DNA from: Pseudomonas sp. Irchel s3b2
Lineage (GTDB): Bacteria > Pseudomonadota > Gammaproteobacteria > Pseudomonadales > Pseudomonadaceae
Assembly: GCF_900187445.1 (NCBI RefSeq)
Contig: NZ_FYEB01000002.1
Span: 337,511-401,510, forward strand
DNA length: 64,000 nt
Direction of reading: 5' to 3'
Shown piece after piece: positions 34,966-43,681 of the stretch; position 1 is the first letter of the stretch, and the number at the start of each line of letters is the position of its first letter. Position numbers and translations under genes: made by a program. The notes below the pieces were generated by a model. It was given only the letters and a program-made list of their open reading frames with translations, searched no databases and was not told the DNA's origin.

Positions 34966-36207
34966 ATGGCTCAGCGGGTTTGCATCATCGGTGGCGGCGT
35001 CATCGGACTGACAACGGCTTACGCACTGGTTCGCGACGGCGTCGACGTGACGCTGATCGAGGCCCGGGATTCGTTTGCCAGCGAAACCAGTTTCGCCAAC
35101 GGCGGCCAGTTGTCCTACCGCTATGTCGCGCCACTGGCCGATGCCGGCGTACCGTTGCAGGCGCTGGGCTGGATGTTGCGCGGTGATTCGCCCTTGAAGC
35201 TGCGTCCGCGTCTGGACCCAGCCCAGTGGCGCTGGATGGCGTCCTTTCTGGCGGCTTGCCGTCGTTCGGTGAATCAGCGCAACGGCGCACATCTGCTGCG
35301 CCTGGCGTTGCTGAGCCAGGCCACGCTGCAAGGCTGGCGCGACGAAGACCGCCTCGACGGTTTCGACTGGCGGCGCAACGGCAAACTGGTGACGTTTCGT
35401 GAAACGGCGAGTTTCGAGCATGCGCGCCAAGGGCTGGCCGATCCGCGACAGCAACAGGTGTTGTCCCGGGCCGAGTGCGCTCAGCTGGAGCCGGCACTCG
35501 CCGAGGCGCCGTTCGTGGGCGCGATCTACACGCCCGATGAAGAAGTCGCCGATTGCCATGCGTTCTGCCAGCAACTGGTGGCCCGGCTCAAGGCGTCGGG
35601 GCGTTGCGAGTTTTTGCTGGGCCGCACGGTTACCGGCATTCGTCACGGAGACGGCGCGGTACAGGCCATCGAAATGGGCGCGCAGGTATTGCCGGTTGAG
35701 CAATTGGTGATCGCTGCCGGTCATCGCAGTCCGGCGCTGGCGTTGCCGGGCATGAGCCTGCCGCTGTATCCACTCAAGGGCTATAGCCTGACCCTGCCGA
35801 TCCGCGCCGAACATCGCGCGCCAGAGCTGAGCATCACCGATTACAACCGCAAGATCGTTTACGCCCGGATCGGGGCACAACTGCGCATAGCGGCGATGGT
35901 CGACATTGTCGGTTTCGACCCGGCACTCGATCCCAAGCGTCTGGCGCTGATCAAGCGCCAGGCGCAGGAAACACTGCCCATTGCCGGCGATTACGACGCC
36001 GCCATCGAATGGGCCGGCATGCGCCCGGCGACTCCCAGCGGCGTGCCGTTGATTGGTGCCACGACGTACCGCAACCTCTGGCTCAACCTCGGCCATGGCG
36101 CCTTGGGCTTTACTTTGGCCTGCGGTAGCGCTCGGCTGCTGAGTGAGTTGATTGCCCGGCGCGCACCCTCGATCGAAATGCAGGGCCTCGCACCCCGCGT
36201 CGCCTGA
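34966..36207 (+). CDS. FAD-dependent D-amino-acid dehydrogenase (DadA-like)
   Basis: A 413-residue DAO-family flavoenzyme that would deaminate a D-amino acid to an imino/keto acid. The FAD-binding motif RVCIIGGGVIGLTTAYALVRDG is at the N-terminus, with ANGGQLSYRYVAPLAD, a DadA-type substrate segment, near residue 46. The C-terminal WAGMRPATPSGVPLIGATTYRNLWLNLGHG block is diagnostic. It starts a unit with ridA and a binding protein. It is probably not the main alanine catabolic dadA, because no racemase is nearby. Confidence 0.9.
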   Translation: MAQRVCIIGGGVIGLTTAYALVRDGVDVTLIEARDSFASETSFANGGQLSYRYVAPLADAGVPLQALGWMLRGDSPLKLRPRLDPAQWRWMASFLAACRRSVNQRNGAHLLRLALLSQATLQGWRDEDRLDGFDWRRNGKLVTFRETASFEHARQGLADPRQQQVLSRAECAQLEPALAEAPFVGAIYTPDEEVADCHAFCQQLVARLKASGRCEFLLGRTVTGIRHGDGAVQAIEMGAQVLPVEQLVIAAGHRSPALALPGMSLPLYPLKGYSLTLPIRAEHRAPELSITDYNRKIVYARIGAQLRIAAMVDIVGFDPALDPKRLALIKRQAQETLPIAGDYDAAIEWAGMRPATPSGVPLIGATTYRNLWLNLGHGALGFTLACGSARLLSELIARRAPSIEMQGLAPRVA

Positions 36208-36228
36208 CTTGCAAAGGAAGAAGAACCG

Positions 36229-36579
36229 ATGAGCATCAAGCGTTTCAACAGCAACAGTCGACTCTCTGGCGCCGTGACCTATGGCGAGCTGGTGTTTCTA
36301 TCGGGCCAGGTGCCGGGTGACAGCCACGACGCTGCTGGCCAAACCGCAGAGGTGCTGGCGAAAATCGATGGGTTGCTGGCCGAGGCTGGCAGCGACAAGG
36401 ATCACTTGCTCAGCGCGACCATTTACCTGAGCGACATAGGCCGCGATTTCGCCGCCATGAACGAGGTCTGGTCACTATGGTTGTCGCCTGACAAGGCGCC
36501 GACCCGCACCACATTGCAGGCGCAACTGGCCCGTCCAGAGGTTCTGGTGGAAATCACCGTGATCGCCGCCCGCCGCTAA
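36229..36579 (+). CDS. RidA family enamine/imine deaminase
   Basis: A 116-residue RidA/YjgF protein, which hydrolyses reactive imines and enamines released by amino-acid-oxidising enzymes. Signatures are VFLSGQVPGD near 22-33, TIYLSDIGRDFAAMNEVW in the middle, and the strand PTRTTLQAQLARPEVLVEITVIA with the conserved Arg. It lies 21 bases after the dehydrogenase, whose imine product is its obvious substrate. Confidence 0.93.
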   Translation: MSIKRFNSNSRLSGAVTYGELVFLSGQVPGDSHDAAGQTAEVLAKIDGLLAEAGSDKDHLLSATIYLSDIGRDFAAMNEVWSLWLSPDKAPTRTTLQAQLARPEVLVEITVIAARR

Positions 36580-36606
36580 TCACCCTACCCACAACGGAGA
36601 ATAACA

Positions 36607-37509
36607 ATGCAAAAAATCACGTTGATCGGCTGCACCCTCGGCCTGCTGCTTGGCAGTCAGGTCCAGGCCAATGAAGCGCCACTGACCGGCACGCTGAACA
36701 AGGTCGCCAATGCCAAGAGCATCACGCTGGGTTATCGCGACGCGTCAGTGCCGTTCTCTTACGTGGGTGATCACACGGGGCAGCCGATGGGTTATTCGGT
36801 GGATCTGGCGAGCAAGATTGTCGAGCGCATCAAGCAAAAACTCGAGCTGCCGGATCTGCAGGTGAAGTACAACCTGGTGACCTCGCAAACACGCATTCCG
36901 CTGGTGCAGAACGGCACGGTTGACCTTGAATGCGGCTCCACCGGCGTGACCGCCGAGCGCATGCAGCAAGTGGCGTTTTCTTACGGGTTTATCTACGTGA
37001 AGGGGCAATTGCTCACGGCGAAGGACAGCGGCATCAAGCGCTTCGCCGACCTGCGCGGCAAGAACGTTGTGACCACCGCCGGCACCACCAATGAGCGGTT
37101 TCTGAAGAGCTACAACGTCGATCACAAGATCGATATGTTCGTGATCAGCGCCAAGGACCACGGCGAAGCATTCCAGATGCTGCAGTCAGGGCGGGCAGCG
37201 GCGTTCTATATGGACGATGCGCTGCTTTACGGTGAGCGGGCCAAGGCTCGTGATCCGCATAAGTGGGTCGTGGTGGGCGAGGAGCAATCGCGGGAAATCT
37301 ATAGCTGCATGGTGCGCAAGGGCGATCCGCAATTTCTCGAGTTGGTGAATTCGACGCTTGCCGATTTGTACAGCTCAGGGGAAATCAACGGCATCTACAA
37401 CCGCTGGTTCCAGCAGCCGATTCCGCCTAAAGGTTTGAACCTTGAGTTTCCGATGACCAGTGAGTTGAAAGCGATTATCGCCAAACCGGTGAGTGATCCG
37501 GTGCAGTAG
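36607..37509 (+). CDS. Periplasmic amino-acid ABC transporter substrate-binding protein (orphan)
   Basis: A 300-residue solute-binding protein of the polar amino acid family. Signal peptide residues 1-22 (MQKITLIGCTLGLLLGSQVQAN). The binding fold starts ITLGYRDASVPFSYVGDHTGQPMGYSVDLA, with VDLECGSTGVTAERMQQV and the hinge strand DLRGKNVVTTAGTTNERF. It resembles glutamate/aspartate binders (AatJ/GltI-like). No permease or ATPase genes follow, so it must share a transporter or act as a sensor-binding protein. It probably delivers the substrate of the upstream DadA-like enzyme. Confidence 0.9.
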   Translation: MQKITLIGCTLGLLLGSQVQANEAPLTGTLNKVANAKSITLGYRDASVPFSYVGDHTGQPMGYSVDLASKIVERIKQKLELPDLQVKYNLVTSQTRIPLVQNGTVDLECGSTGVTAERMQQVAFSYGFIYVKGQLLTAKDSGIKRFADLRGKNVVTTAGTTNERFLKSYNVDHKIDMFVISAKDHGEAFQMLQSGRAAAFYMDDALLYGERAKARDPHKWVVVGEEQSREIYSCMVRKGDPQFLELVNSTLADLYSSGEINGIYNRWFQQPIPPKGLNLEFPMTSELKAIIAKPVSDPVQ

Positions 37510-37540
37510 GATCGTTCCCACGCAGAGCGTGGGAACGATC
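37510..37540. repeat. Single palindrome, family B, likely terminator
   Basis: A perfect 31-base palindrome abutting the stop codon of the binding-protein gene; the last base of TAG directly precedes gatc. It faces the convergent rsmE stop 7 bases later. Confidence 0.85.
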
Positions 37541-37546
37541 ATGGGG

Positions 37547-38266
37547 TTAGAAGTCGCCCCACAACTGTTGGGCTACCGCCAACGCCACCACCGGCGCGGT
37601 TTCGGTGCGCAACACGCGAGGGCCGAGGCGGGCGGCATGAAAACCGCCGGCCTTGGCCTGCTCGACTTCAGCGTCGGACAACCCGCCTTCCGGGCCGATC
37701 AGAAACGCCAGCGTCGCCGGTTTCGCATGGCTCACCAGCGGCTCGGCCACCGGGTGCAGCACCAGCTTCAATTCGGCCTCGGTCTGCTTCAGCCAATCGG
37801 CCAACAGCAGCGGCGGATGAATCACCGGCACCGATGAGCGCCCGCATTGCTCGCAGGCGCTGATCGCCACCTGACGCCAGTGCATCAGGCGCTTGTCGGC
37901 GCGCTCGTCCTTGAGGCGGACTTCGCAGCGGTCAGTGAAGATCGGGGTGATTTCGCTGACGCCCAATTCGGTGGCTTTCTGAATTGCCCAGTCCATCCGC
38001 TCACCACGGGACAAGCCCTGGCCGAGATGGACCGCCAGCGACGACTCGACCTGCCCGGCGAAGCTTTCATCGATGCGCACCGAGACGCGCTTCTTGCCGA
38101 CTTCCGCCAACGTGCCGCGAAACTCATGGCCCGAGCCGTCGAACAATTGCACCGCATCACCCTCGGCCATGCGCAGCACGCGGCTGATGTAATGGGCCTG
38201 GGCTTCGGGAAGCTCGTGTTCGCCGATGCTCAAGGGGGCGTCGATAAAGAAGCGGGACAGTCTCAT
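37547..38266 (-). CDS. rsmE: 16S rRNA m3U1498 methyltransferase RsmE
   Basis: SPOUT-class methyltransferase that makes m3U1498 in 16S rRNA. The protein has 239 residues. The N-terminal RNA-binding barrel starts MRLSRFFIDAPLSIGEHELPE. The knotted SAM site has FLIGPEGGLSDAEVEQA and LGPRVLRTETAPVVAL. ATG 38266 is chosen as the conserved start; an in-frame longer reading would run back into the repeat region. bioA lies upstream on the same strand. Confidence 0.95.
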   Translation of the reverse strand: MRLSRFFIDAPLSIGEHELPEAQAHYISRVLRMAEGDAVQLFDGSGHEFRGTLAEVGKKRVSVRIDESFAGQVESSLAVHLGQGLSRGERMDWAIQKATELGVSEITPIFTDRCEVRLKDERADKRLMHWRQVAISACEQCGRSSVPVIHPPLLLADWLKQTEAELKLVLHPVAEPLVSHAKPATLAFLIGPEGGLSDAEVEQAKAGGFHAARLGPRVLRTETAPVVALAVAQQLWGDF

Positions 38267-38293
38267 CAATGGTCTCTGTAATTCGTCTGAACT

Positions 38294-38400
38294 GATCGTT
38301 CCCACGCTCTGCGTGGGAATGCCTCACCGGACGCTCCGCGTCCGCTTTTGGGACGCGGAGCGTCCCCGGCTGCATTCCCACGCAGAGCGTGGGAACGAGA
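38294..38400. repeat. Two-part palindromic repeat, family B
   Basis: Composite of outer arms gatcgttcccacgctc / agcgtgggaacga and inner arms ggacgctccgcgt / acgcggagcgtcc, the same architecture as 5283-5393. It fills the gap between bioA and rsmE. Confidence 0.85.
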
Positions 38401-38404
38401 GAAA

Positions 38405-39811
38405 CTAGCCCGGATCACGGTAGCCCGGATGAAAGTCCTTCGGCACCGCCACGCTGATGCTGTCACGGGTGGCGATGTCGATGCCTTCGCTGGCCACTTC
38501 GGCCAGAAAGTCGATCTGCTCCGGGGTAATCACGTACGGCGGCAGGAAATACACCACGCTGCCCAACGGCCGCAATAAAGCACCACGCTCCAGCGCATGC
38601 TGGAACACTCTCAAACCGCGACGTTCCTGCCACGGGTAAGCGGTTTTGCTGGCTTTGTCCTTGACCATCTCGATGGCCAGGACCATACCGGTCTGGCGCA
38701 CTTCGGCAACGTTCGGGTGATCGGCCAGGTGCGCGGTGGAGGAAGCCATGCGCTGGGCCAAGGCCTTGTTGTTCTCGATGACGTTGTCTTCTTCGAAGAT
38801 ATCCAGGGTCGCCAATGCGGCCGCACAGGCCAGCGGATTGCCGGTGTAGCTGTGGGAATGCAGGAAGGCGCGCAGGGTCGGGTAGTCGTCGTAGAAGGCG
38901 CTGTAGACCTCATCGGTGGTCAGGCAGGCCGCCAATGGCAGGTAACCGCCGGTCAGGGCCTTGGACAGACAGAGGAAGTCCGGGCGGATGCCGGCCTGTT
39001 CGCAGGCGAACATCGTTCCGGTGCGGCCGAAGCCGACGGCGATTTCATCGTGGATCAAGTGCACGCCATAACGATCACAGGCTTCGCGCAGCAGCTTGAG
39101 GTACACCGGGTGATACATGCGCATCCCGCCGGCGCCCTGAATCAGCGGCTCCAGAATCACGGCGGCCACGGTGTCGTGGTTGTCGGCCAGCGTCTGCTCC
39201 ATGGCGGCGAACATATTGCGCGAGTGTTCTTCCCAGCTCATGCCCTCGGGGCGCATGTAGCAATCGGGGCTCGGCACCTTGATGGTGTCCATCAGCAGGG
39301 CTTTGTAGGTTTCGGTGAACAGCGGCACGTCGCCCACCGCCATCGCCGCCATGGTTTCGCCGTGGTAACCGTTGGTGAGGGTGACGAAGCGCTTCTTGTT
39401 CGGCTGGCCGCGGTTGAGCCAGTAATGAAAGCTCATTTTCAGCGCGACTTCGATGCACGACGAACCGTTATCGGCGTAGAAGCACCGGGTCAGGCCTTCA
39501 GGCGTCATCTTCACCAGACGCTCCGACAGTTCGATCACCGGCTGATGGCTGAAACCGGCGAGGATCACGTGTTCCAGCTGATCGACCTGATCCTTGATGC
39601 GCTGGTTGATCCGCGGGTTGGCGTGACCGAACACGTTGACCCACCAGGAGCTGACCGCGTCGAGATAGCGTTTGCCTTCGAAGTCTTCCAGCCAGACGCC
39701 TTCGCCGCGCTTGATCGGGATCAGCGGCAGCTGTTCGTGGTCTTTCATCTGGGTGCAGGGATGCCACAACACCGCGAGATCGCGTTGCATCCACTGATTA
39801 TTCAGGCCCAT
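38405..39811 (-). CDS. bioA: Adenosylmethionine-8-amino-7-oxononanoate aminotransferase BioA
   Basis: PLP enzyme of biotin synthesis that uses SAM as amino donor to make 7,8-diaminononanoate. The protein has 468 residues. Family features are SSWWVNVFGHANPRIN near the N-terminus, YADNGSSCIEVALKMS, the HDEIAVGFGRTGTMFA acidic site, and PLP lysine in LCLSKALTGGYLPLA. The other bio genes are not nearby, as is usual in Pseudomonas. It is divergent from the amine-oxidase gene. Confidence 0.96.
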   Translation of the reverse strand: MGLNNQWMQRDLAVLWHPCTQMKDHEQLPLIPIKRGEGVWLEDFEGKRYLDAVSSWWVNVFGHANPRINQRIKDQVDQLEHVILAGFSHQPVIELSERLVKMTPEGLTRCFYADNGSSCIEVALKMSFHYWLNRGQPNKKRFVTLTNGYHGETMAAMAVGDVPLFTETYKALLMDTIKVPSPDCYMRPEGMSWEEHSRNMFAAMEQTLADNHDTVAAVILEPLIQGAGGMRMYHPVYLKLLREACDRYGVHLIHDEIAVGFGRTGTMFACEQAGIRPDFLCLSKALTGGYLPLAACLTTDEVYSAFYDDYPTLRAFLHSHSYTGNPLACAAALATLDIFEEDNVIENNKALAQRMASSTAHLADHPNVAEVRQTGMVLAIEMVKDKASKTAYPWQERRGLRVFQHALERGALLRPLGSVVYFLPPYVITPEQIDFLAEVASEGIDIATRDSISVAVPKDFHPGYRDPG

Positions 39812-40033
39812 GTTCAGTCTCCTCGAGGCGGCTCGCTTGGTGCGCGGGCAAACAATCGCGCAAGCCTATGCAATGCGCGTCATCGGGACAACCCATTGTG
39901 TCGATTGAGCTACTTTGTATAGGTGGATAGACGTCGCTGGCGGCCTTTTGATGGCTGACGTATTCTTCGCGGTTCTTTGAGTCGTCTGACTCGTAAAACC
40001 GCTATTTCCTCGTGTATTTCCGGAGTTCGCTGA

Positions 40034-41797
40034 ATGTCTGCTGGTTGGCTGCGCGCCTGTGCGCTGGTGATGTTGGGGCTGTTCAGCGTTTCGGCGCTGG
40101 CCAAGGATAAAACGGTGATCGTGGTCGGCGGCGGGCTTTCGGGCCTCACCGCGGCGTACGAACTGCAGAACAAAGGCTGGCAGGTCACCCTGCTGGAAGC
40201 CAAACCGACTTTGGGCGGTCGCTCCGGCATGGCCACCAGTGAGTGGGTCGGCAACGACAAGACCCAGCCGGTGCTGAACAAGTACATCTCGACGTTCAAG
40301 CTGACCACCACGCCAGCCCCTGAATTCGTACGCACCCCAGGCTATCTGATCGATGGTGAATACTTCACCGCCGCCGATCTGGCGACTAAACAGCCGGCCA
40401 CCGCCGAAGCGCTGAAACGCTACGAAAAGACCCTGGATGATCTGGCGCGCTCGATCGAGGACCCGCAAAACCCGGCCGCCAACAGCACGCTGTTTGCCCT
40501 GGACCAGATCAACGTGTCCAACTGGCTCGATCGTCTGAATCTGCCGACCACTGCGCGTCAGTTGGTGAATCAGCAGATTCGTACCCGCTATGACGAACCT
40601 TCGCGCCTGTCGCTGCTGTACTTCGCGCAACAGAGCCGCGTCTACCGTGGCGTTGCCGACCGTGACCTGCGCGCCTCGCGTCTGCCTGGCGGCAGCCCGG
40701 TGCTGGCCCAGGCTTTCGTCAAACAACTGAAAACCATCAAGACCAGCTCCCCGGTTTCGGCCATTACTCAGGACAAGGACGGGGTGACCGTCAAAGTCGG
40801 CAGCGTTGGCTATCACGCGGACTACGTCGTGCTGGCCGTGCCGTTGCGCGCACTGAACAAGATTCAGATGACCCCGGCGCTGGATGCTCAGCACCTGGGC
40901 GCGATCAAAGGCACCAACTACGGTTGGCGCGACCAGATCATGCTGAAGTTCAAGACGCCGGTGTGGGAAAGCAAGGCGCGCATGTCAGGCGAGATCTACA
41001 GCAACGCCGGTCTGGGCATGTTGTGGATCGAGCCGGCCCTGAAGGGTGGCGCCAACGTGGTGATCAACCTGTCCGGCGACAACGCGCGCGTGATGCAGGC
41101 CTTCGGCGACAAGCAGATGGTCGATCAGGTACTGATTCGTCTGCACGCCTTTTATCCACAGGCACGCGGTTCGTTCACCGGTTATGAAATCCGTCGCTAC
41201 AGCACCGACCCATCGATGGGTGGCGCTTACCTGGCCTTCGGCCCGGGCCAGATCAGTAAATACTGGCGCCTGTGGGAGCGTCCGCTGCAACGTGTAGCCT
41301 TTGCCGGCGAGCACACTGATACCTTGTACCCAGGCACTCTGGAAGGCGCGTTGCGCACCGGTCAGCGTGCGGCCAGTCAGGTAGAAGACCTGGCGGCGGG
41401 CAAATCGTTTGAGCCGGCGAAAGTTGTTCCGGCGGCGACCGCAGCAGCGGCAGGTGCAGTGGCGGCGAAGAAAGGCAACTTCTTCAGCAATCTGTTCGGT
41501 GGTTCTGACGACAAACCGGCACCGACCAAGGCGCCAGAACCAGTGGCACCGGTTGCTCCCGTGCCGGCCCCAGTAGCTGCGCCGGCCCCAGCACCAGTAC
41601 CGGTTGAGCCACCGAAGCCAGCGGTGCCGGTGAAAGCCGAACCGGTCAAGAAAGCTCCCGTGAAAAAGCCGGCGGCTAAAACCGAGACCAAAAAAGCGCC
41701 GGTCAAGGCGACGGCGAAAAAGACTGAACCCGTGAAGAAACCGGTGGCCAGTACCGCTGCGAAGATCCCGGCAACGACTGAAACCAAGACGCAGTAG
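40034..41797 (+). CDS. Exported flavin monoamine oxidase with Lys/Pro/Ala-rich tail
   Basis: A 587-residue FAD enzyme. Signal peptide residues 1-23. The FAD-binding motif is VIVVGGGLSGLTAAYELQNKG, with EAKPTLGGRSG next and the C-terminal FAD motif AFAGEHTDTLYPGTLEGALRTG (shown in two parts: FAGEHTDTLYPG and EGALRTG). From about residue 455 a low-complexity tail follows: Ala/Pro/Val, then Lys-Ala-Pro-Val-Lys-Lys repeats similar in composition to histone H1 or AlgP tails. The substrate is unknown. The neighbourhood beside bioA matches the remembered P. aeruginosa amine oxidase locus. The stop codon TAG is part of a REP unit. Confidence 0.85.
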   Translation: MSAGWLRACALVMLGLFSVSALAKDKTVIVVGGGLSGLTAAYELQNKGWQVTLLEAKPTLGGRSGMATSEWVGNDKTQPVLNKYISTFKLTTTPAPEFVRTPGYLIDGEYFTAADLATKQPATAEALKRYEKTLDDLARSIEDPQNPAANSTLFALDQINVSNWLDRLNLPTTARQLVNQQIRTRYDEPSRLSLLYFAQQSRVYRGVADRDLRASRLPGGSPVLAQAFVKQLKTIKTSSPVSAITQDKDGVTVKVGSVGYHADYVVLAVPLRALNKIQMTPALDAQHLGAIKGTNYGWRDQIMLKFKTPVWESKARMSGEIYSNAGLGMLWIEPALKGGANVVINLSGDNARVMQAFGDKQMVDQVLIRLHAFYPQARGSFTGYEIRRYSTDPSMGGAYLAFGPGQISKYWRLWERPLQRVAFAGEHTDTLYPGTLEGALRTGQRAASQVEDLAAGKSFEPAKVVPAATAAAAGAVAAKKGNFFSNLFGGSDDKPAPTKAPEPVAPVAPVPAPVAAPAPAPVPVEPPKPAVPVKAEPVKKAPVKKPAAKTETKKAPVKATAKKTEPVKKPVASTAAKIPATTETKTQ

Positions 41798-41879
41798 GAG
41801 CGGGCTTACCCGCGAAGACGGCGGTACAGTCAACATTGATGTTGCCTGACACACCGGTTTCGCGGGCGCGCCTACAGGG
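41794..41879. repeat. REP pair (family A variant) supplying the preceding stop codon
   Basis: The left unit gtaggagcgggcttacccgc begins one base before the TAG stop of the amine oxidase gene, so the REP's own tag triplet is the stop codon. The right unit (gcgggcgcgcctacaggg) is diverged. It lies between convergent genes. Confidence 0.75.
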
Positions 41880-41885
41880 CGCGGC

Positions 41886-42785
41886 TTATATCTGAGGCAG
41901 ATCGACGATATGGACTTCGTCGTTCTGATAGTCGCTGATATACGCACGGTGTCGATCAAGCACCATGTCATACGGTTCGCAAGCACCAGGGATGGGAACC
42001 CTGCGAATAATCTTGTGCGTGGCGGTATTCACTTCCACGATCTCCTTGTTGGTTTGATCGACGGCATAAGCGCTTTTTTCGCCGAATACAATCTTCCCTT
42101 CGCAAGCCACAAAGTCGAAATGCCGGGTGGTCAATGACCGAGTGTCCAGCACGGTAAGTTTTCGAGCGTCCTGACCCACGACATACACTTCTCTGCCGTC
42201 GGGGCTGACGGTAACCGCTGACGGATATAGTGCGGTTTTGATGATGTCGATGACTTCGAACGTCTTGCTGTCGATGACCGTGAGCGCGTCCTGATAAGGG
42301 GCGCCAGGGGGGTTGGTGCTGGAAATATAAAGACGCGAATCGTCCTGGCTGATATCCACACTGATGGACGGTGAGGGTAATCCTCGCACTCTGCTCACCG
42401 CGTAAGTGCGGGCGTCAATAATTGCCAACCACTCTTTATCCTGTCGAACCGTGACGTAAACCTGTTTCCCGTCGCGGCTCACGACGACTCCCCAAGGGTG
42501 TCTCCCCACCGTGACGTTACCCATTTCGTATGTTTCGGTATCAATCACTGAAACCGAGCCCGAACCGTAGTTGGTTACGTAAGCTCTTTTTCCGCCAGGG
42601 CTAAGGGTGATGTTTTGGGGGTAACGCTCGACGGCAATGGTGCGGATTACCTTTTTGCTCCGGGTATCGATGACTGAGACATTGCCTGAAATGTAATTGC
42701 AAACAAGCACACGAGCCCCATCACTGCTGATGGCTATCCCTCGCGGTCCTTCTCCTACGGGTATCGAATTGGATTGATTGCTCAT
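41886..42785 (-). CDS. YVTN-type beta-propeller protein
   Basis: A 299-residue protein from ATG 42785 consisting almost entirely of six or seven propeller blades of about 42 residues, each with a phrase like V-S-P-D-G-x-x-V-Y-V and V-I-D-T-x-T (for example ITLSPGGKRAYVTNYGSGSVSVID). There is no signal peptide, so it is probably cytoplasmic or secreted by another route. The function is unknown. The nearest ribosome site belongs to an ATG at 42817 in another frame; the 7-C tract between them is treated separately. It is convergent with the amine-oxidase gene. Confidence 0.75.
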   Translation of the reverse strand: MSNQSNSIPVGEGPRGIAISSDGARVLVCNYISGNVSVIDTRSKKVIRTIAVERYPQNITLSPGGKRAYVTNYGSGSVSVIDTETYEMGNVTVGRHPWGVVVSRDGKQVYVTVRQDKEWLAIIDARTYAVSRVRGLPSPSISVDISQDDSRLYISSTNPPGAPYQDALTVIDSKTFEVIDIIKTALYPSAVTVSPDGREVYVVGQDARKLTVLDTRSLTTRHFDFVACEGKIVFGEKSAYAVDQTNKEIVEVNTATHKIIRRVPIPGACEPYDMVLDRHRAYISDYQNDEVHIVDLPQI

Positions 42786-43097
42786 TATCACGGGGGGGAA
42801 CTCGAATTGTGACTCATCGTAAAACTCCTTTTCGGCCGCTCGAGCAAATATTCGAGTCCAGATTCATCAATGACCCGAAATGGCACTACTGCCAGATATG
42901 ACAGTTCTGACGAGTGGTAAGGCGCTGGCAGTGAAAATGGGAACGATGGCTGAAGGTTTTTCACCCGGTTAACACTCTCTTAACATCTCGAATCCAAGGT
43001 CTTGATCGTATTTCTCGATATTTCAGAGCGAAATTTTCCGCTTTAAATCGATAGATAACTCGATAGTCTTGGTCGCAGTTCTTACAGGATTTGGGCA
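42786..43097. other. Intergenic region with short leader ORF before the propeller gene
   Basis: On the minus strand aaggagttttacg precedes an ATG at 42817 that opens a nine-codon frame (Met-Ser-His-Asn-Ser-Ser-Ser-Pro-Pro) ending TGA at 42790-42788, just before the propeller ATG (tgataatg). A run of seven C (42798-42792) ends this mini-frame. The rest of the interval, towards the cytochrome b gene, is AT-richer and should hold its promoter; I saw no other gene. Confidence 0.55.
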
Positions 43098-43649
43098 ATG
43101 CAGCTACGTAACTCTTCTTCCCGCTACGGTTGGGTCAGCATCTTCATGCACTGGGGTGTGGCGCTCGCCGTCTTCGGCCTGTTCGCATTGGGGCTGTGGA
43201 TGGTCGGTCTCGACTACTACAGCACCTGGCGCAAAGATGCGCCGGATTTGCACAAGAGCATTGGTCTGGTGTTGTTCGCGGTCATGTTGCTGCGGGTGTT
43301 GTGGCGCTTTCTCAGCCCACCGCCGCCGCCCCTGCAAAGTTATAGCCGCATGACGCGCCTTGGCGCTGTGTTCGGCCATGCCTTCCTCTATCTCGGGCTG
43401 TTCGCTGTGATGATTGCCGGTTACCTGATTTCCACCGCAGACGGTGTCGGGATCCCGGTGTTTGGCCTGTTTGAAGTTCCTGCACTGGTTTCCGGACTAC
43501 CGGACCAGGCAGACACCGCTGGTGTGATCCATTTGTACCTGGCTTGGGTGCTGGTAATTTTTTCCGGCCTCCATGCGTTGGCAGCATTGAAACACCACTT
43601 TATCGATCGTGATGCGACCCTGACGCGAATGCTGGGACGCAAAGCCTGA
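43098..43649 (+). CDS. Cytochrome b561 family protein
   Basis: A 183-residue diheme-type membrane cytochrome with four hydrophobic helices. Candidate heme ligands are His18 in [12 protein letters not shown], His52 in [14 protein letters not shown], and two in the last helices ([26 protein letters not shown] region, His146 and His160). It probably passes electrons between quinol and a periplasmic acceptor. The YceI-like gene follows after 32 bases; b561-YceI pairs are common and YceI binds isoprenoid lipid in structures. Confidence 0.92.
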   Translation: MQLRNSSSRYGWVSIFMHWGVALAVFGLFALGLWMVGLDYYSTWRKDAPDLHKSIGLVLFAVMLLRVLWRFLSPPPPPLQSYSRMTRLGAVFGHAFLYLGLFAVMIAGYLISTADGVGIPVFGLFEVPALVSGLPDQADTAGVIHLYLAWVLVIFSGLHALAALKHHFIDRDATLTRMLGRKA

Positions 43650-43681
43650 TATTCAACCTCGACTCCCAAGGAATAGAAAGC

